Of a stretch of DNA of 64,000 nucleotides, positions 8,171-16,314 are shown one piece after another. The stretch is from Haliscomenobacter hydrossis DSM 1100. GTDB taxonomy: Bacteria > Bacteroidota > Bacteroidia > Chitinophagales > Saprospiraceae. Every line of letters begins with the position of its first letter. Position 1 is the first letter of the stretch. Where the stretch lies: the NCBI RefSeq assembly GCF_000212735.1, contig NC_015510.1, positions 3,312,315 to 3,376,314 of the forward strand, given 5' to 3'. The translations under genes and the position numbers were made by a program. The notes under the pieces were generated by a model. That model did not search any database. It saw only the letters and a program-made list of their open reading frames with translations, and was not told the origin of the DNA.

Positions 8171-8218
8171 CATGAAAAAGAGTCAATCGGAATAACATCC
8201 GATTGACTCTTTTTCATG
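8171..8218. terminator. Bidirectional hairpin terminator
   Basis: Twenty perfectly paired bases (arms 8171-8190 and 8199-8218) enclose the loop AATAACAT. Each arm ends with an A-run or T-run, so it can work in both directions. It separates convergent apaG and the TlpA-like gene. Confidence 0.9.
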
Positions 8219-8238
8219 TATGAATATTAAGGCGTGGC

Positions 8239-9600
8239 TTAGTTCGTCTTGAATATTTCCGCCAATTTGGCTTCCAATGAAGGCCCGCGCAAATCGGTAG
8301 CGATGATTTTGCCTTGAGGATCAATCAGAAAGGTTTTAGGAATGCCCTGTACTTCGTACATCTGGGCGACCTCATTCGACCAACCTTTCAGGTCGCTGAC
8401 GTGTTTCCAGGCCAGTTTATCCTGCTCAATGGCTTGCAACCATTTATCGCGGCTATTGTCGAGACTAACGCTGAGGATGTCAAAACCTTTGCCTTTGTAC
8501 TGGTCGTACATGCGCACCACATTGGGATTCTCGCGGCGGCAAGGACCACACCAGCTGGCCCAAAAATCGATCAATACGTATTTTCCGCGCAGGTCACTCA
8601 ATTTCATGTCCTTACCTTCAGGAGTAGCCTGGGCAAAATCGGGGGCTACTGCGCCCGTCATCAAGCGCATGGCCCGATCCAGTTCTTCTTTGATGGCTGC
8701 AGCAGCTTTGGGTGCTTTTGTTCCAAATGATTTAATGAAACGTTGAGCGTATTCCGTGTAGCCCGCACTTTTTTGCTTTTGCAAACCCGACATGACCCCT
8801 GCCATGGCAAATTGCTGCGCTTCACCGCCTTCGGGAAACTTGGCTAAAGCTTTGTCCAGATAGATTTTGGTTTCAGTAGGCGGTAAACCTACACTGGCCA
8901 AGGTCTGGGCATAAGAGCTGAAGTTTTCGTACACCCAGGGCATGCCGTTGTATCCCGCATCTTTAAAATCTACGAAGCGGAAAAACTCATTGGCAAAATA
9001 TTCGATTTCATTGGCGTAGTTACCGGGGTTATTTGGGTAAGACACGTAGGTATTGATGGCAGCAACCCGGGCAAACATTGGATTGGCTTTTTTCAAAGAA
9101 TCAAGGAAAGCCACTTTTAGGTCGTCGACAGATTTCAATTCGGCCACCGCCACCTTTTTTGCTTCCTCCTCTTTGGCCATTGCCCACTTGCGCAAGGCCA
9201 TACCGTGCAAGTTGTTGTGTTTATTGATGCGGGTTTTAATGATGTCGTACTCTTGATTGAGCTTGGAACCCGTAATTTGGGTTTGACGGATATTGGCGCA
9301 GTCACCTTTGATCACTACTCCATTTTCACTACCCAAGAGGGCAGGGCGTTGGTTATTGGCAAATGGGCCGACATAATAAAACTTGGGCTCGCCTTTCGGA
9401 AGACTGAATGCGTACACGTTTTCGTTAGTAGCCATAACGCGTTGCACCTCGCGGAACGTTATGCCATCAAAGGAAAACAAAGCCAGCGAACCCTGGCAGC
9501 CAGTAAGCTCGCAGCGGACACTGATGACATCTTGTGCGTGAGTGGCAAAAGCTGCACCCAACAAGCTGATCGTCAAAAAAATGTATTTCAGAGACTTCAT
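8239..9600 (-). CDS. TlpA-like thioredoxin-fold protein with DUF4369-type N-domain
   Basis: 453 residues. A signal peptide (about 1-22, cut after ATHA) exports it. Residues about 25-120 are a beta-rich domain of the DUF4369 kind usual in Bacteroidota thioredoxins, followed by a helical linker and a C-terminal AhpC/TSA-thioredoxin domain (about 310-453). The active site is WASWCGPC near residue 350, with the cis-proline loop QGIPKTFLIDPQG later. It should act as a periplasmic disulfide reductase; the substrate is not evident. It is convergent with apaG across a shared terminator. Confidence 0.9.
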   Translation of the reverse strand: MKSLKYIFLTISLLGAAFATHAQDVISVRCELTGCQGSLALFSFDGITFREVQRVMATNENVYAFSLPKGEPKFYYVGPFANNQRPALLGSENGVVIKGDCANIRQTQITGSKLNQEYDIIKTRINKHNNLHGMALRKWAMAKEEEAKKVAVAELKSVDDLKVAFLDSLKKANPMFARVAAINTYVSYPNNPGNYANEIEYFANEFFRFVDFKDAGYNGMPWVYENFSSYAQTLASVGLPPTETKIYLDKALAKFPEGGEAQQFAMAGVMSGLQKQKSAGYTEYAQRFIKSFGTKAPKAAAAIKEELDRAMRLMTGAVAPDFAQATPEGKDMKLSDLRGKYVLIDFWASWCGPCRRENPNVVRMYDQYKGKGFDILSVSLDNSRDKWLQAIEQDKLAWKHVSDLKGWSNEVAQMYEVQGIPKTFLIDPQGKIIATDLRGPSLEAKLAEIFKTN

Positions 9601-9653
9601 CGCTTAAATTTGGGGTAAAATTAACAGATAACGCTTAAATATGGTCTTAAGGA

Positions 9654-11417
9654 ATGTTTAAAGTTTGGGGAAGAATGCGGATAATCTTGCTCTTATGTTG
9701 CTTCTGCGACGTTAGCGCTGCTCTTTTTGCCCAAAAAACGCTGAACATCCGTTCCATTTCACCTTTGCCCAGTAGCCTAAACGCTGCGGCTTATGGGTAT
9801 ACCGACAGTTTATCGCTCCAAAATAGCCTCCAACGTTTGATCAGCGATCTGCACCAGCGCGCCTACCTGGAGGCTTCCGTAGATAGTTTGACTTATCAGG
9901 ATTCCACTGCCCAGGCCTGGCTACATCTGGGACCTGCATATCGTTGGGCCAGGTTGCGCACCAATGGCATCCCCAGCGAATGGCGGCGCAACGCTGATGC
10001 TAATTTGCGCAGCAAAGGAGGCTGGGTAGATTTGGCCAAACTGGAGGCCTTCAAAAAAGAATGGGTACAAACTGCCACAAACCAGGGTTATCCCTTCGCC
10101 CAAATTCACCTCGACAGTGTAGAATTCAGTCCGGGTTACCTGGATGCCACCCTGCGGCTAGACAAAGGCAATTTGTTTCGTTTCGACACGCTGCTGTTGC
10201 GCGGCGACGCCAATATCTCCCCTGCTTACCTCCAACGCTATTTGGGCCTGCAGGGCAAACAATTGTACGATCAATCGCGGGTAGAAAACATCCGGGAAAG
10301 GATTCAGGAACTGCCCTTTTTGCAATTGCGCAACGACCCTGAAGTGGAATTCATCGGCTCAAGGGCACTGGTGGTGTTGGAGTTGGATCGTCAAAAAGCC
10401 AGTCGCTTCGATTTCATCATCGGGGTGCTGCCCAATAGCCAACAGGTTAAAAGGTTGTTGATTACCGGGACATTTGAGGGGGAATTGCAAAACCAATTTG
10501 GGCGTGGTGAGCGGCTTTACGCCCGCTTTGAACAGTTGCGGCCTTCCAGCCCCCGGCTGGATGTACAATTCAATTACCCTTTCCTGGCCAATTTGCCCAT
10601 TGGTGCCGATTTTAAATTGCATTTGTACCGTCGGGATACGGCATTTTTGGATTTGGATGTAGATTTTGGGATCCAGTACTTACTTGAAGGGGGTGATTAC
10701 CTGAAGGTGTTTTGGAACCAGCGAAGCTCACGTTTGTTGCAATTGAACGAAGTCAGCTTGCTCGACAGCAAAAGTCTGCCACCTACCCTGGATGTTTCGC
10801 AGGCCTCGTTTGGGCTGGAGTTTCAACAACAACAGTTAGACTACCGGCTCAATCCACGCCGGGGTTGGGCTTTTTTGGGACGAGGAGCAGCGGGAACAAA
10901 ACGCATTTTGCCCAATAGCCGGGTGAGTGAACTGGGCTTGGCCTATTTGTACGATACCTTACAACTCCGCACCTTTCAATACCGCTTATTGAGCGAAACG
11001 GAAGCTTATGTACCGCTCGGCAAAAACAGTACGGTCAAATTCAAACTGAGCAGCGGTTGGACCCTCGCCAACCAGGCCATTTACCAAAACGAACAGTTTC
11101 GCATTGGTGGCAATCGACTCTTGCGGGGTTTTGATGAGGAGTTCATTTTTGCCACCCACTATGCGGTGGGAGTAGCAGAATACCGCCTCTTGTTGAACCG
11201 CAATTCGTTTTTGTACTCGTTTTTGGATTACGGCTGGATTGCCAATCGCACCGCTACCCTACAGGAAGATTACCGGGCTTACGGTTTTGGCGCGGGCATT
11301 ACTTTTGAAACGCGGGCGGGTTTGTTTGGCCTGAGTCTGGCCGTGGGGACACGGGCGGGCACTGCGCCGGATTTTGCCGGGCCGAAGGTGCACTTTGGGT
11401 ACGTGAGCTTGTTTTGA
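9654..11417 (+). CDS. BamA/TamA-like outer-membrane protein
   Basis: 587 residues (580 if ATG 9675 is used). A signal peptide ends near ALFAQ. Then come POTRA-like periplasmic repeats (about 75-230, with AFKKEWVQTATNQGYPFAQI and LRGDANISPAYLQRYLGLQ) and a C-terminal 16-strand-type barrel (about 270-587) ending in the aromatic FGYVSLF. The barrel holds an RGFDEE motif like the family's RGY/F loop motif (VRGF in Omp85 proteins). It is shorter than BamA, with fewer POTRA units, and may be a TamA-type or accessory Omp85 protein. Its stop codon lies in the left arm of the palindrome that follows. Confidence 0.85.
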   Translation: MFKVWGRMRIILLLCCFCDVSAALFAQKTLNIRSISPLPSSLNAAAYGYTDSLSLQNSLQRLISDLHQRAYLEASVDSLTYQDSTAQAWLHLGPAYRWARLRTNGIPSEWRRNADANLRSKGGWVDLAKLEAFKKEWVQTATNQGYPFAQIHLDSVEFSPGYLDATLRLDKGNLFRFDTLLLRGDANISPAYLQRYLGLQGKQLYDQSRVENIRERIQELPFLQLRNDPEVEFIGSRALVVLELDRQKASRFDFIIGVLPNSQQVKRLLITGTFEGELQNQFGRGERLYARFEQLRPSSPRLDVQFNYPFLANLPIGADFKLHLYRRDTAFLDLDVDFGIQYLLEGGDYLKVFWNQRSSRLLQLNEVSLLDSKSLPPTLDVSQASFGLEFQQQQLDYRLNPRRGWAFLGRGAAGTKRILPNSRVSELGLAYLYDTLQLRTFQYRLLSETEAYVPLGKNSTVKFKLSSGWTLANQAIYQNEQFRIGGNRLLRGFDEEFIFATHYAVGVAEYRLLLNRNSFLYSFLDYGWIANRTATLQEDYRAYGFGAGITFETRAGLFGLSLAVGTRAGTAPDFAGPKVHFGYVSLF

Positions 11418-11561
11418 AAAGTTGAGGAGGTTGATAAGTTGAGGAGGTTGAGGCTACCGCGAGCGACAAAAAAACATTTAATTTTTTGGGTGTGCCCTAA
11501 AGAAAAATTAAGCCATTTGGTTTTGTCGCTCGCGGTAGCCTCAACCTCCTCAACTTTTCAA
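11414..11561. repeat. Palindrome (family B), GTTGAGGAG arms
   Basis: The left arm TTGAAAAGTTGAGGAGGTTG plus a second GTTGAGGAGGTTGAGGCTACC unit and CGCGAGCGACAAAA pairs with the right arm at 11521-11561. The loop is about 45 bp. The TGA stop of the outer-membrane protein gene (11415-11417) is within the left arm. The second GTTGAGGAG unit makes the left arm partly duplicated. Confidence 0.85.
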
Positions 11562-11657
11562 CCCACTCAACTTTATACTTTTTTTCTTATTCACGTATTC
11601 CCACTTCTCACATTTCCCCGTATTTTGCCCCGCACACCTACAACCGTAAGATTGACC

Positions 11658-12917
11658 ATGAGTAAACCACTGACTTCCAAGATCCTCAACTCAACTGTAA
11701 TTGTAGCCGGATTGGGCTATTTTGTGGACATCTACGACCTGCAACTGTTCAACATCATTGGCAAAGAAAGCATCCAGAGTCCGGCGGGACTGAATGTATC
11801 CGATCCGCTGCAAGTAGCGAACCTTTTCGACAACAACCTCTTTTACTGGCAAATGGCCGGGATGCTGGTTGGTGGATTATTTTGGGGTATATATGGCGAC
11901 CGCAAGGGCCGCAAATCCATTTTGTTCGGTTCGATTCTGATGTATTCTGTGGCCAATTTGCTCAACGCTTTTGTCACCACCGTTGAGCAATACCAGACCG
12001 TGCGTTTCCTGGCCGGACTGGGTTTGGCCGGGGAATTGGGTGCCGCAATCACCCTGGTTTCCGAAATCATGACCAAAGAAAACCGGGGCTGGGGCACAGC
12101 CATCATCGTCACACTCGGTGCTTTAGGTGCAGTGGCAGCCGCCCTGATTGCCAATTTCAAAATTGCCTTATTTGGCCTTGAGGCCTGGCAAACGGCCTAC
12201 ATCATTGGTGGAGTACTGGGCTTGTTGCTGCTGTTGCTGCGATTTGGCACCTTCGAATCGGGCATGTTTGAACAATTGGAAAAAAAGGATCCTTCGCGGG
12301 GCAATTTTTTCATGCTGTTTCAGGATCGCGAACGCTTCTTCAAATACTTGCACTGCATCAGCATCGGTTTACCTGTTTGGTTTGTGCTGGGCACTTTGGT
12401 CAAACGTGCCCCAGGTTATGCCGAGCACATCGGTACGGCTACTCCGGTCAGTGTGGCCACGGCGGTGATGATGGCCTATTTGGGGCTATCCATCGGAGAT
12501 TTGTTCAGCGGATTTTTGAGCCAGGTCATGCGCAGCAGGCGCAAGGTAGTCTTGATTTACCTTATTTTGTCGATGACAACGACGATGGTGTACGTGTTCA
12601 GTCCGACCCTATCCGCTTCCGGTTTTTACATCCTGATTTTTATTTTGGGTGTAAGTACGGGCTATTGGGCCTTGTTTGTAACGATTGCTTCAGAGCAATT
12701 TGGCACCAATATCCGGGCTACCGCCACGACCACCATCCCTAATTTTGTACGTGGAGCAGTGATCCCCATCGGGGTTAGTTTTGCCGCACTGCTGTCGCAA
12801 ACGAGTTCCTTGGTGAGTGCAACACTGATTGTTGGTGGCGTATGTTTTGGTCTGGCAATTTTCTCAATTTTGAGTTTGCCGGAGACGTTTGGAAAGAGCC
12901 TTGATTATTTGGAATAG
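11658..12917 (+). CDS. Major facilitator superfamily transporter
   Basis: 419 residues from ATG 11658 (MSKPLTSKILNSTVIVAGLG); the frame continues upstream into palindrome B and the extra part is not membrane-like. Twelve hydrophobic segments are evident. The loop 2-3 signature GIYGDRKGRKSILFGS is present, and the fourth helix has RFLAGLGLAGELGAAITLVSE, typical of the metabolite:H+ symporter and sugar-porter groups. A second-half RRKV motif follows. It is a secondary transporter of the inner membrane; the substrate (organic acid or sugar) is not resolved. The TAG stop is joined directly to the GGTTCGGG array. Confidence 0.9.
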   Translation: MSKPLTSKILNSTVIVAGLGYFVDIYDLQLFNIIGKESIQSPAGLNVSDPLQVANLFDNNLFYWQMAGMLVGGLFWGIYGDRKGRKSILFGSILMYSVANLLNAFVTTVEQYQTVRFLAGLGLAGELGAAITLVSEIMTKENRGWGTAIIVTLGALGAVAAALIANFKIALFGLEAWQTAYIIGGVLGLLLLLLRFGTFESGMFEQLEKKDPSRGNFFMLFQDRERFFKYLHCISIGLPVWFVLGTLVKRAPGYAEHIGTATPVSVATAVMMAYLGLSIGDLFSGFLSQVMRSRRKVVLIYLILSMTTTMVYVFSPTLSASGFYILIFILGVSTGYWALFVTIASEQFGTNIRATATTTIPNFVRGAVIPIGVSFAALLSQTSSLVSATLIVGGVCFGLAIFSILSLPETFGKSLDYLE

Positions 12918-13013
12918 GGTTCGGGGGTTCGGGGGTTCGGGGGTTCGAGGGTTCGGGGGTTCGGGGGTTCGAGGGGTTCGAGGGTTCGGGGGTTCGGGGG
13001 TTCGGGGGTTCGG
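12918..13013 (+). repeat. GGGGTTCG tandem array, left side of the four-helix-bundle element
   Basis: About eleven units of an 8-base repeat (GGGGTTCG, with GAGGGTTC variants) start at the base after the MFS stop codon. G5 runs separated by TTC make it a good G-quadruplex candidate on the sense strand. Confidence 0.9.
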
Positions 13014-13170
13014 AACATTTGTGTTTGCGGCGATTGTCATTTTGCACTGATTTTCATAGCTTTGACATTCATACTTTCTGTTTTTATCAAAAAGAAAGAT
13101 GGAACATGACTTGTTTTTTTGGTAGAATATTTACCTCATCGGGTGCTTTATTTTACACAAAACAACAGGG

Positions 13171-13551
13171 ATGAAATCACTTGAAGAAGTGGGCATTTGG
13201 AATCGAGCCAGAGAAATGTGTAAAGCAATTTTTGAACTTTCAAAAGAAGAACCTTTGTGCAAAGACTTCAGTTTAGTGAATCAAATTCGCAGATCTTCAC
13301 GATCCGTGATGGACAATATTGCTGAAGGGTATGGTCGTGGCGGCAATAAGGAATTTATTCAATTCCTTGCGATCGCCAAAGGCTCTTGTACCGAGGTGCA
13401 ATCGCAACTATACCAGTTGCTGGATTGTGAATACCTCTCCGAACTGAACTTTGCAACGCTCATGGACCAAAACAAACGAATCTTGGCAGGAATAATCAAC
13501 CTAACGGAATACCTTCGCCAATCAGAATACAAAGGAAATAAGTTTAGATAA
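13171..13551 (+). CDS. Four-helix-bundle protein (23S rRNA IVS / S23 type)
   Basis: 126 residues, all helical. The signature SRSVMDNIAEGYGRGGNKEF (about residues 46-65) and the following LAIAKGSCTEVQSQLYQLLD identify the small four-helix-bundle family first known from open frames inside 23S rRNA intervening sequences of Leptospira and relatives, also related to the bAvd protein of diversity-generating retroelements. These proteins form positively charged pentamers thought to bind nucleic acid. Here no rRNA is nearby; instead the gene lies between GGGGTTCG arrays on both sides. The function of stand-alone copies is not established. Confidence 0.92.
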   Translation: MKSLEEVGIWNRAREMCKAIFELSKEEPLCKDFSLVNQIRRSSRSVMDNIAEGYGRGGNKEFIQFLAIAKGSCTEVQSQLYQLLDCEYLSELNFATLMDQNKRILAGIINLTEYLRQSEYKGNKFR

Positions 13552-13552
13552 A

Positions 13553-13634
13553 GGTTCGAGGGTTCGGAGTTCGAGGGTTCGGGGTTATGGCCCCAAACCC
13601 CCGAACCCCCGAACCCCCGAACCCCCGAACCCAA
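13553..13634. repeat. GGTTCGAGG / CCGAACCC inverted array, right side of the four-helix-bundle element
   Basis: It starts 2 bp after the stop codon with forward units (GGTTCGAGGGTTCGG...), has a short turn (GGTTATGGCC) and continues with reverse units (CCCCCGAACCCCCGAAC...) up to 5 bp before the hemW start. It can form a strong hairpin, and the reverse units can also pair with the array at 12918-13013, enclosing the gene. Confidence 0.9.
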
Positions 13635-13638
13635 TATA

Positions 13639-14784
13639 ATGCCCGGAATCTACCTCCACATCCCCTTCTGCAAACAAGCCTGCCACTATTGCAATTTTCA
13701 CTTCAGTACTTCGCTGCGGCAGAAAGGAGCGATGGTGGACGCCATTGTGCGGGAGTTGGAGCTGCAAAAAGACTATTTACAGGGTGCCCCGCTGAGCAGC
13801 ATCTATTTTGGAGGAGGAACCCCTTCGCTGTTGGATGCGGGGGAATTGGAGCGGATTTTTGCCAAAATTTATCAACTGCATGCGGTAGAAGTGGACGCCG
13901 AAATTACCCTGGAAGCCAATCCAGATGATTTGGATTTACTCAAATTACAGGCTTTGCGCAACACCCCGGTCAATCGCCTGAGCATCGGGATCCAGTCCTT
14001 TGCCGAGGAAGATTTGCGCTTCATGAACCGGGCACACAATGCGCAGGAAGCGCGGGCTTGCATTGAAAATGCCCTGAGCCAGGGGTTCAAGAACCTGACC
14101 CTCGATTTGATTTATGGTGCCCCAACAACCAGCCATGCCCAATGGGCAAAAAACCTGGAGACCATTTTTCAATACCCCATCCCCCACCTATCCGCCTATT
14201 GCCTGACGGTAGAGCCCAAAACGGCGCTGGATCATTTTGTAAAAAAAGGCCTGGCCGCCCCGGTTGATGAGGAGCACGCCAACGCACAGTTTCAACACCT
14301 CATGGAAGCCACCAAGGCCAGGGGGTTTGAACATTATGAAATCTCCAATTTTGCCCAACCTGGCTGGTATGCCCGTCACAATTCCAGTTATTGGCAAGGA
14401 GAGCCTTATTTGGGCATCGGCCCTTCGGCACACTCCTTCAATGGGTCAAGCAGGCAGTGGAATGTGGCCAATAACGCCAAGTACCTGAAAATTTTGAACG
14501 ATGATACCCCGCCCACGTTGGAAAATTCGGGGCTTTTTGAACGGGAAACCCTCAGTCCTGCTACGCGCTACAACGAATATGTGATGACGGGGCTGCGCAC
14601 CATCTGGGGTTGTAGCCTGGATAAAATAGATCCGGCTTTTCGAACGTTTTTCCTGGAAAATATCCAACCTTTTATTACAAAAGAGTTGGTATTGGTGCAG
14701 GAACAGCGCTACCGGCTGAGTGATACCGGGAAGTTCATGGCCGATCACATCGCGTCTGAGCTTTTTTTTATCGAAAACAATTGA
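13639..14784 (+). CDS. hemW: HemW-like radical SAM protein
   Basis: 381 residues. The N-terminus MPGIYLHIPFCKQACHYCNF holds the CxxxCxxC radical SAM cluster motif (with the extra C..F of the HemW group), followed by GGGTPS (SAM-binding) and the HemN C-terminal domain with EISNFAQPG and YLGIGPSAHSF. HemW proteins bind heme and are thought to act in heme delivery; they are often mislabelled as coproporphyrinogen oxidase. The absence of the CxxxCxxCxC arrangement argues against true HemN. The start is only 5 bp beyond the CGAACCC array, so translation begins right at the foot of that hairpin. Confidence 0.92.
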   Translation: MPGIYLHIPFCKQACHYCNFHFSTSLRQKGAMVDAIVRELELQKDYLQGAPLSSIYFGGGTPSLLDAGELERIFAKIYQLHAVEVDAEITLEANPDDLDLLKLQALRNTPVNRLSIGIQSFAEEDLRFMNRAHNAQEARACIENALSQGFKNLTLDLIYGAPTTSHAQWAKNLETIFQYPIPHLSAYCLTVEPKTALDHFVKKGLAAPVDEEHANAQFQHLMEATKARGFEHYEISNFAQPGWYARHNSSYWQGEPYLGIGPSAHSFNGSSRQWNVANNAKYLKILNDDTPPTLENSGLFERETLSPATRYNEYVMTGLRTIWGCSLDKIDPAFRTFFLENIQPFITKELVLVQEQRYRLSDTGKFMADHIASELFFIENN

Positions 14785-14831
14785 ATGGAAAACTGGAATA
14801 ACAGCCTATTTTTCAATTTTTTACACCTAAA

Positions 14832-15224
14832 ATGATGACTCCAATGAGAATCCTGCTTTTGTGTTTTTGTGCATTTTTTCTCCTCCATTGCAGCGAACGC
14901 CAGCGTATGGAAAATCGCAAGGACGCCTACATCCGTTCGTTCAACAAGTTTATAGAACGCGTTGAAAAAAACGCGCCCGGTTTTACCAAGGCGGATTGGG
15001 AAACAGCCGATGAAGAACTGGACCAATGGACGGGCATCAAAAGACACGACATCCAGGAAGCGCTGACCAACGAAGATGAAGCTTTTGTCAACGAATTGGA
15101 GAGCCGCTTTGAAACGGCTTATGCGCAATACCTGAAACAACGCATTTTAAATGGCATCAAAGAAACGGTCAAGGATGCCAAAAAAGAAATACGCGAAGGT
15201 GTAGAGGACCTCATAGAGAAATAA
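14832..15224 (+). CDS. Small helical lipoprotein of unknown function
   Basis: 130 residues (or shorter from the Met at codon 5). The N-terminus MRILLLCFCAFFLLHCSERQ has a hydrophobic core and a lipobox-like LLHC, so lipidation near residue 20 is likely. The mature part is highly charged and helical (RKDAYIRSFNKFIERVEKN; ADWETADEELDQW; GIKETVKDAKKEIREGVEDL), resembling DUF6565-type Bacteroidota lipoproteins, but that assignment is tentative. It is followed by a small hairpin at 15238-15255. Confidence 0.7.
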   Translation: MMTPMRILLLCFCAFFLLHCSERQRMENRKDAYIRSFNKFIERVEKNAPGFTKADWETADEELDQWTGIKRHDIQEALTNEDEAFVNELESRFETAYAQYLKQRILNGIKETVKDAKKEIREGVEDLIEK

Positions 15225-15237
15225 ATGTTTGTTTAAA

Positions 15238-15260
15238 GTCAGTATTTGCACTGACATTTT
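15238..15260 (+). terminator. Possible short terminator
   Basis: GTCAGT (15238-15243) pairs with ACTGAC (15250-15255) and is followed by ATTTTT. It lies between the lipoprotein and universal stress genes. The stem is short, so this is weak. Confidence 0.4.
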
Positions 15261-15263
15261 TCC

Positions 15264-15294
15264 TTTGCACGGAGGTTGAATACGCTTAGTTTTA
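15264..15294 (+). promoter_or_regulatory. Promoter of the universal stress protein gene
   Basis: TTTG (15264-15267), a 19-bp spacer and TAGTTTTA (15287-15294) fit the Bacteroidota consensus except for the last base. The ATG is at 15312. Confidence 0.45.
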
Positions 15295-15311
15295 CTCAAA
15301 AATAATTAGCC

Positions 15312-16199
15312 ATGACCACTTTTAGCCGCACCTTGGTCGCCATGGACTTAAGCGTAATGGATCCAAAATTGTTGCAATGGGTAGGCACCCTCGATTCGAA
15401 ACTTGGCTTTCAAAAAGTGTATTTTTTGCACGTCATGCCGGATTTCAGCGCTCCCAAAAATGTCGACATTGAATTCCATACCCTGTTTTCGGCTGGTTAC
15501 CCGGCAGATGAAAAAGCCCACGACAGGATTGCCGAAGACATTGAAAAAATCCTGGGTAAGCACCCCGGCCTTGAGTTCGCGATAGAAGTAAGGGAAGGTA
15601 AACCCTACCAAAAAGTGGTTCACCTCAGTGAAGCCAAAGACATTGAACTACTCATCATTGGCCGCAAAAAGCAGAGCGACGGCAGCGGCATCAGTGCCCG
15701 CCGGATTACCCGTGCGGTCAAATGCAATGTGATGGTGGTGCCCGAGAATGCAGCCGTCAAGCTCCAACATATCATGGTTCCGATCGATTTCTGTGATTTA
15801 TCGGCTAAAGCGCTGCGCGTTGCGCTGGATATGGCACGGAAAAATCCAGAGATCAAAATTACCGCTTTGTACGTGATGGATTTGCCCCCCAGCAACTATT
15901 ATGATCGCCCTTATGCCAATAAAGGGATGCAGGAAATGTTGCACAAAGCTGCCAACGAGACTTTTGACAATTTTCTGGCGGAGCTTGGAGATATGTCTTC
16001 GGTTAACCTCGAAAAAGTCATCCTGGACAATACCCTGAACCACACTGCCCGGCACATCACCAGTTTTTCTCTACAGCAGCATGCCGACCTGATCATTATG
16101 GGTGCACAGGGCCATAGCACCTGGGATAATTTGTGGTTTGGCAGTGTAACTGAACATGTGGTAGAAATGGCCGCTAGCCCGGTTCTGGTGATCCGCTGA
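15312..16199 (+). CDS. Universal stress protein, two UspA domains
   Basis: 295 residues made of two UspA-like Rossmann halves, about 1-145 and 150-295. The second half is the better conserved: IMVPIDFCDLSAKALRVALD at its start and IIMGAQGHSTWDNLWFGSVTEHVV near its end, the latter resembling the G2xG9xG(S/T) nucleotide-binding signature. The first half is degenerate there (IIGRKKQSDGSGISARRITR). Tandem Usp proteins are cytoplasmic and induced by starvation or stress. It has its own promoter and no obvious operon partner. Confidence 0.93.
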   Translation: MTTFSRTLVAMDLSVMDPKLLQWVGTLDSKLGFQKVYFLHVMPDFSAPKNVDIEFHTLFSAGYPADEKAHDRIAEDIEKILGKHPGLEFAIEVREGKPYQKVVHLSEAKDIELLIIGRKKQSDGSGISARRITRAVKCNVMVVPENAAVKLQHIMVPIDFCDLSAKALRVALDMARKNPEIKITALYVMDLPPSNYYDRPYANKGMQEMLHKAANETFDNFLAELGDMSSVNLEKVILDNTLNHTARHITSFSLQQHADLIIMGAQGHSTWDNLWFGSVTEHVVEMAASPVLVIR

Positions 16200-16254
16200 T
16201 GCTCAGCATTCGGAAGAAATGACAATTTCTGTCCAATCTATTGTGCCATTTAGC

Positions 16255-16285
16255 TTGGGACTTACTGGTAGATGGTTTAACTTTG
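16255..16285 (+). promoter_or_regulatory. Promoter of the fatty acid desaturase gene
   Basis: TTG (16255-16257), a 20-bp spacer and TAACTTTG (16278-16285) match the Bacteroidota promoter; the ATG follows 29 bp later. Confidence 0.6.
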
Positions 16286-16314
16286 GTGCTTATTTCTACA
16301 AATGTTAAACCAGT

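Noticed and set aside
12918-13013. tRNA T-arm-like GGTTCGA sequence
   Set aside because: The motif recurs every 8 bases with no acceptor, D or anticodon arms, so it is a tandem repeat.
13639-14784. Oxygen-independent coproporphyrinogen oxidase (HemN)
   Set aside because: The cluster motif and length fit HemW better; naming it HemN would overstate the activity.
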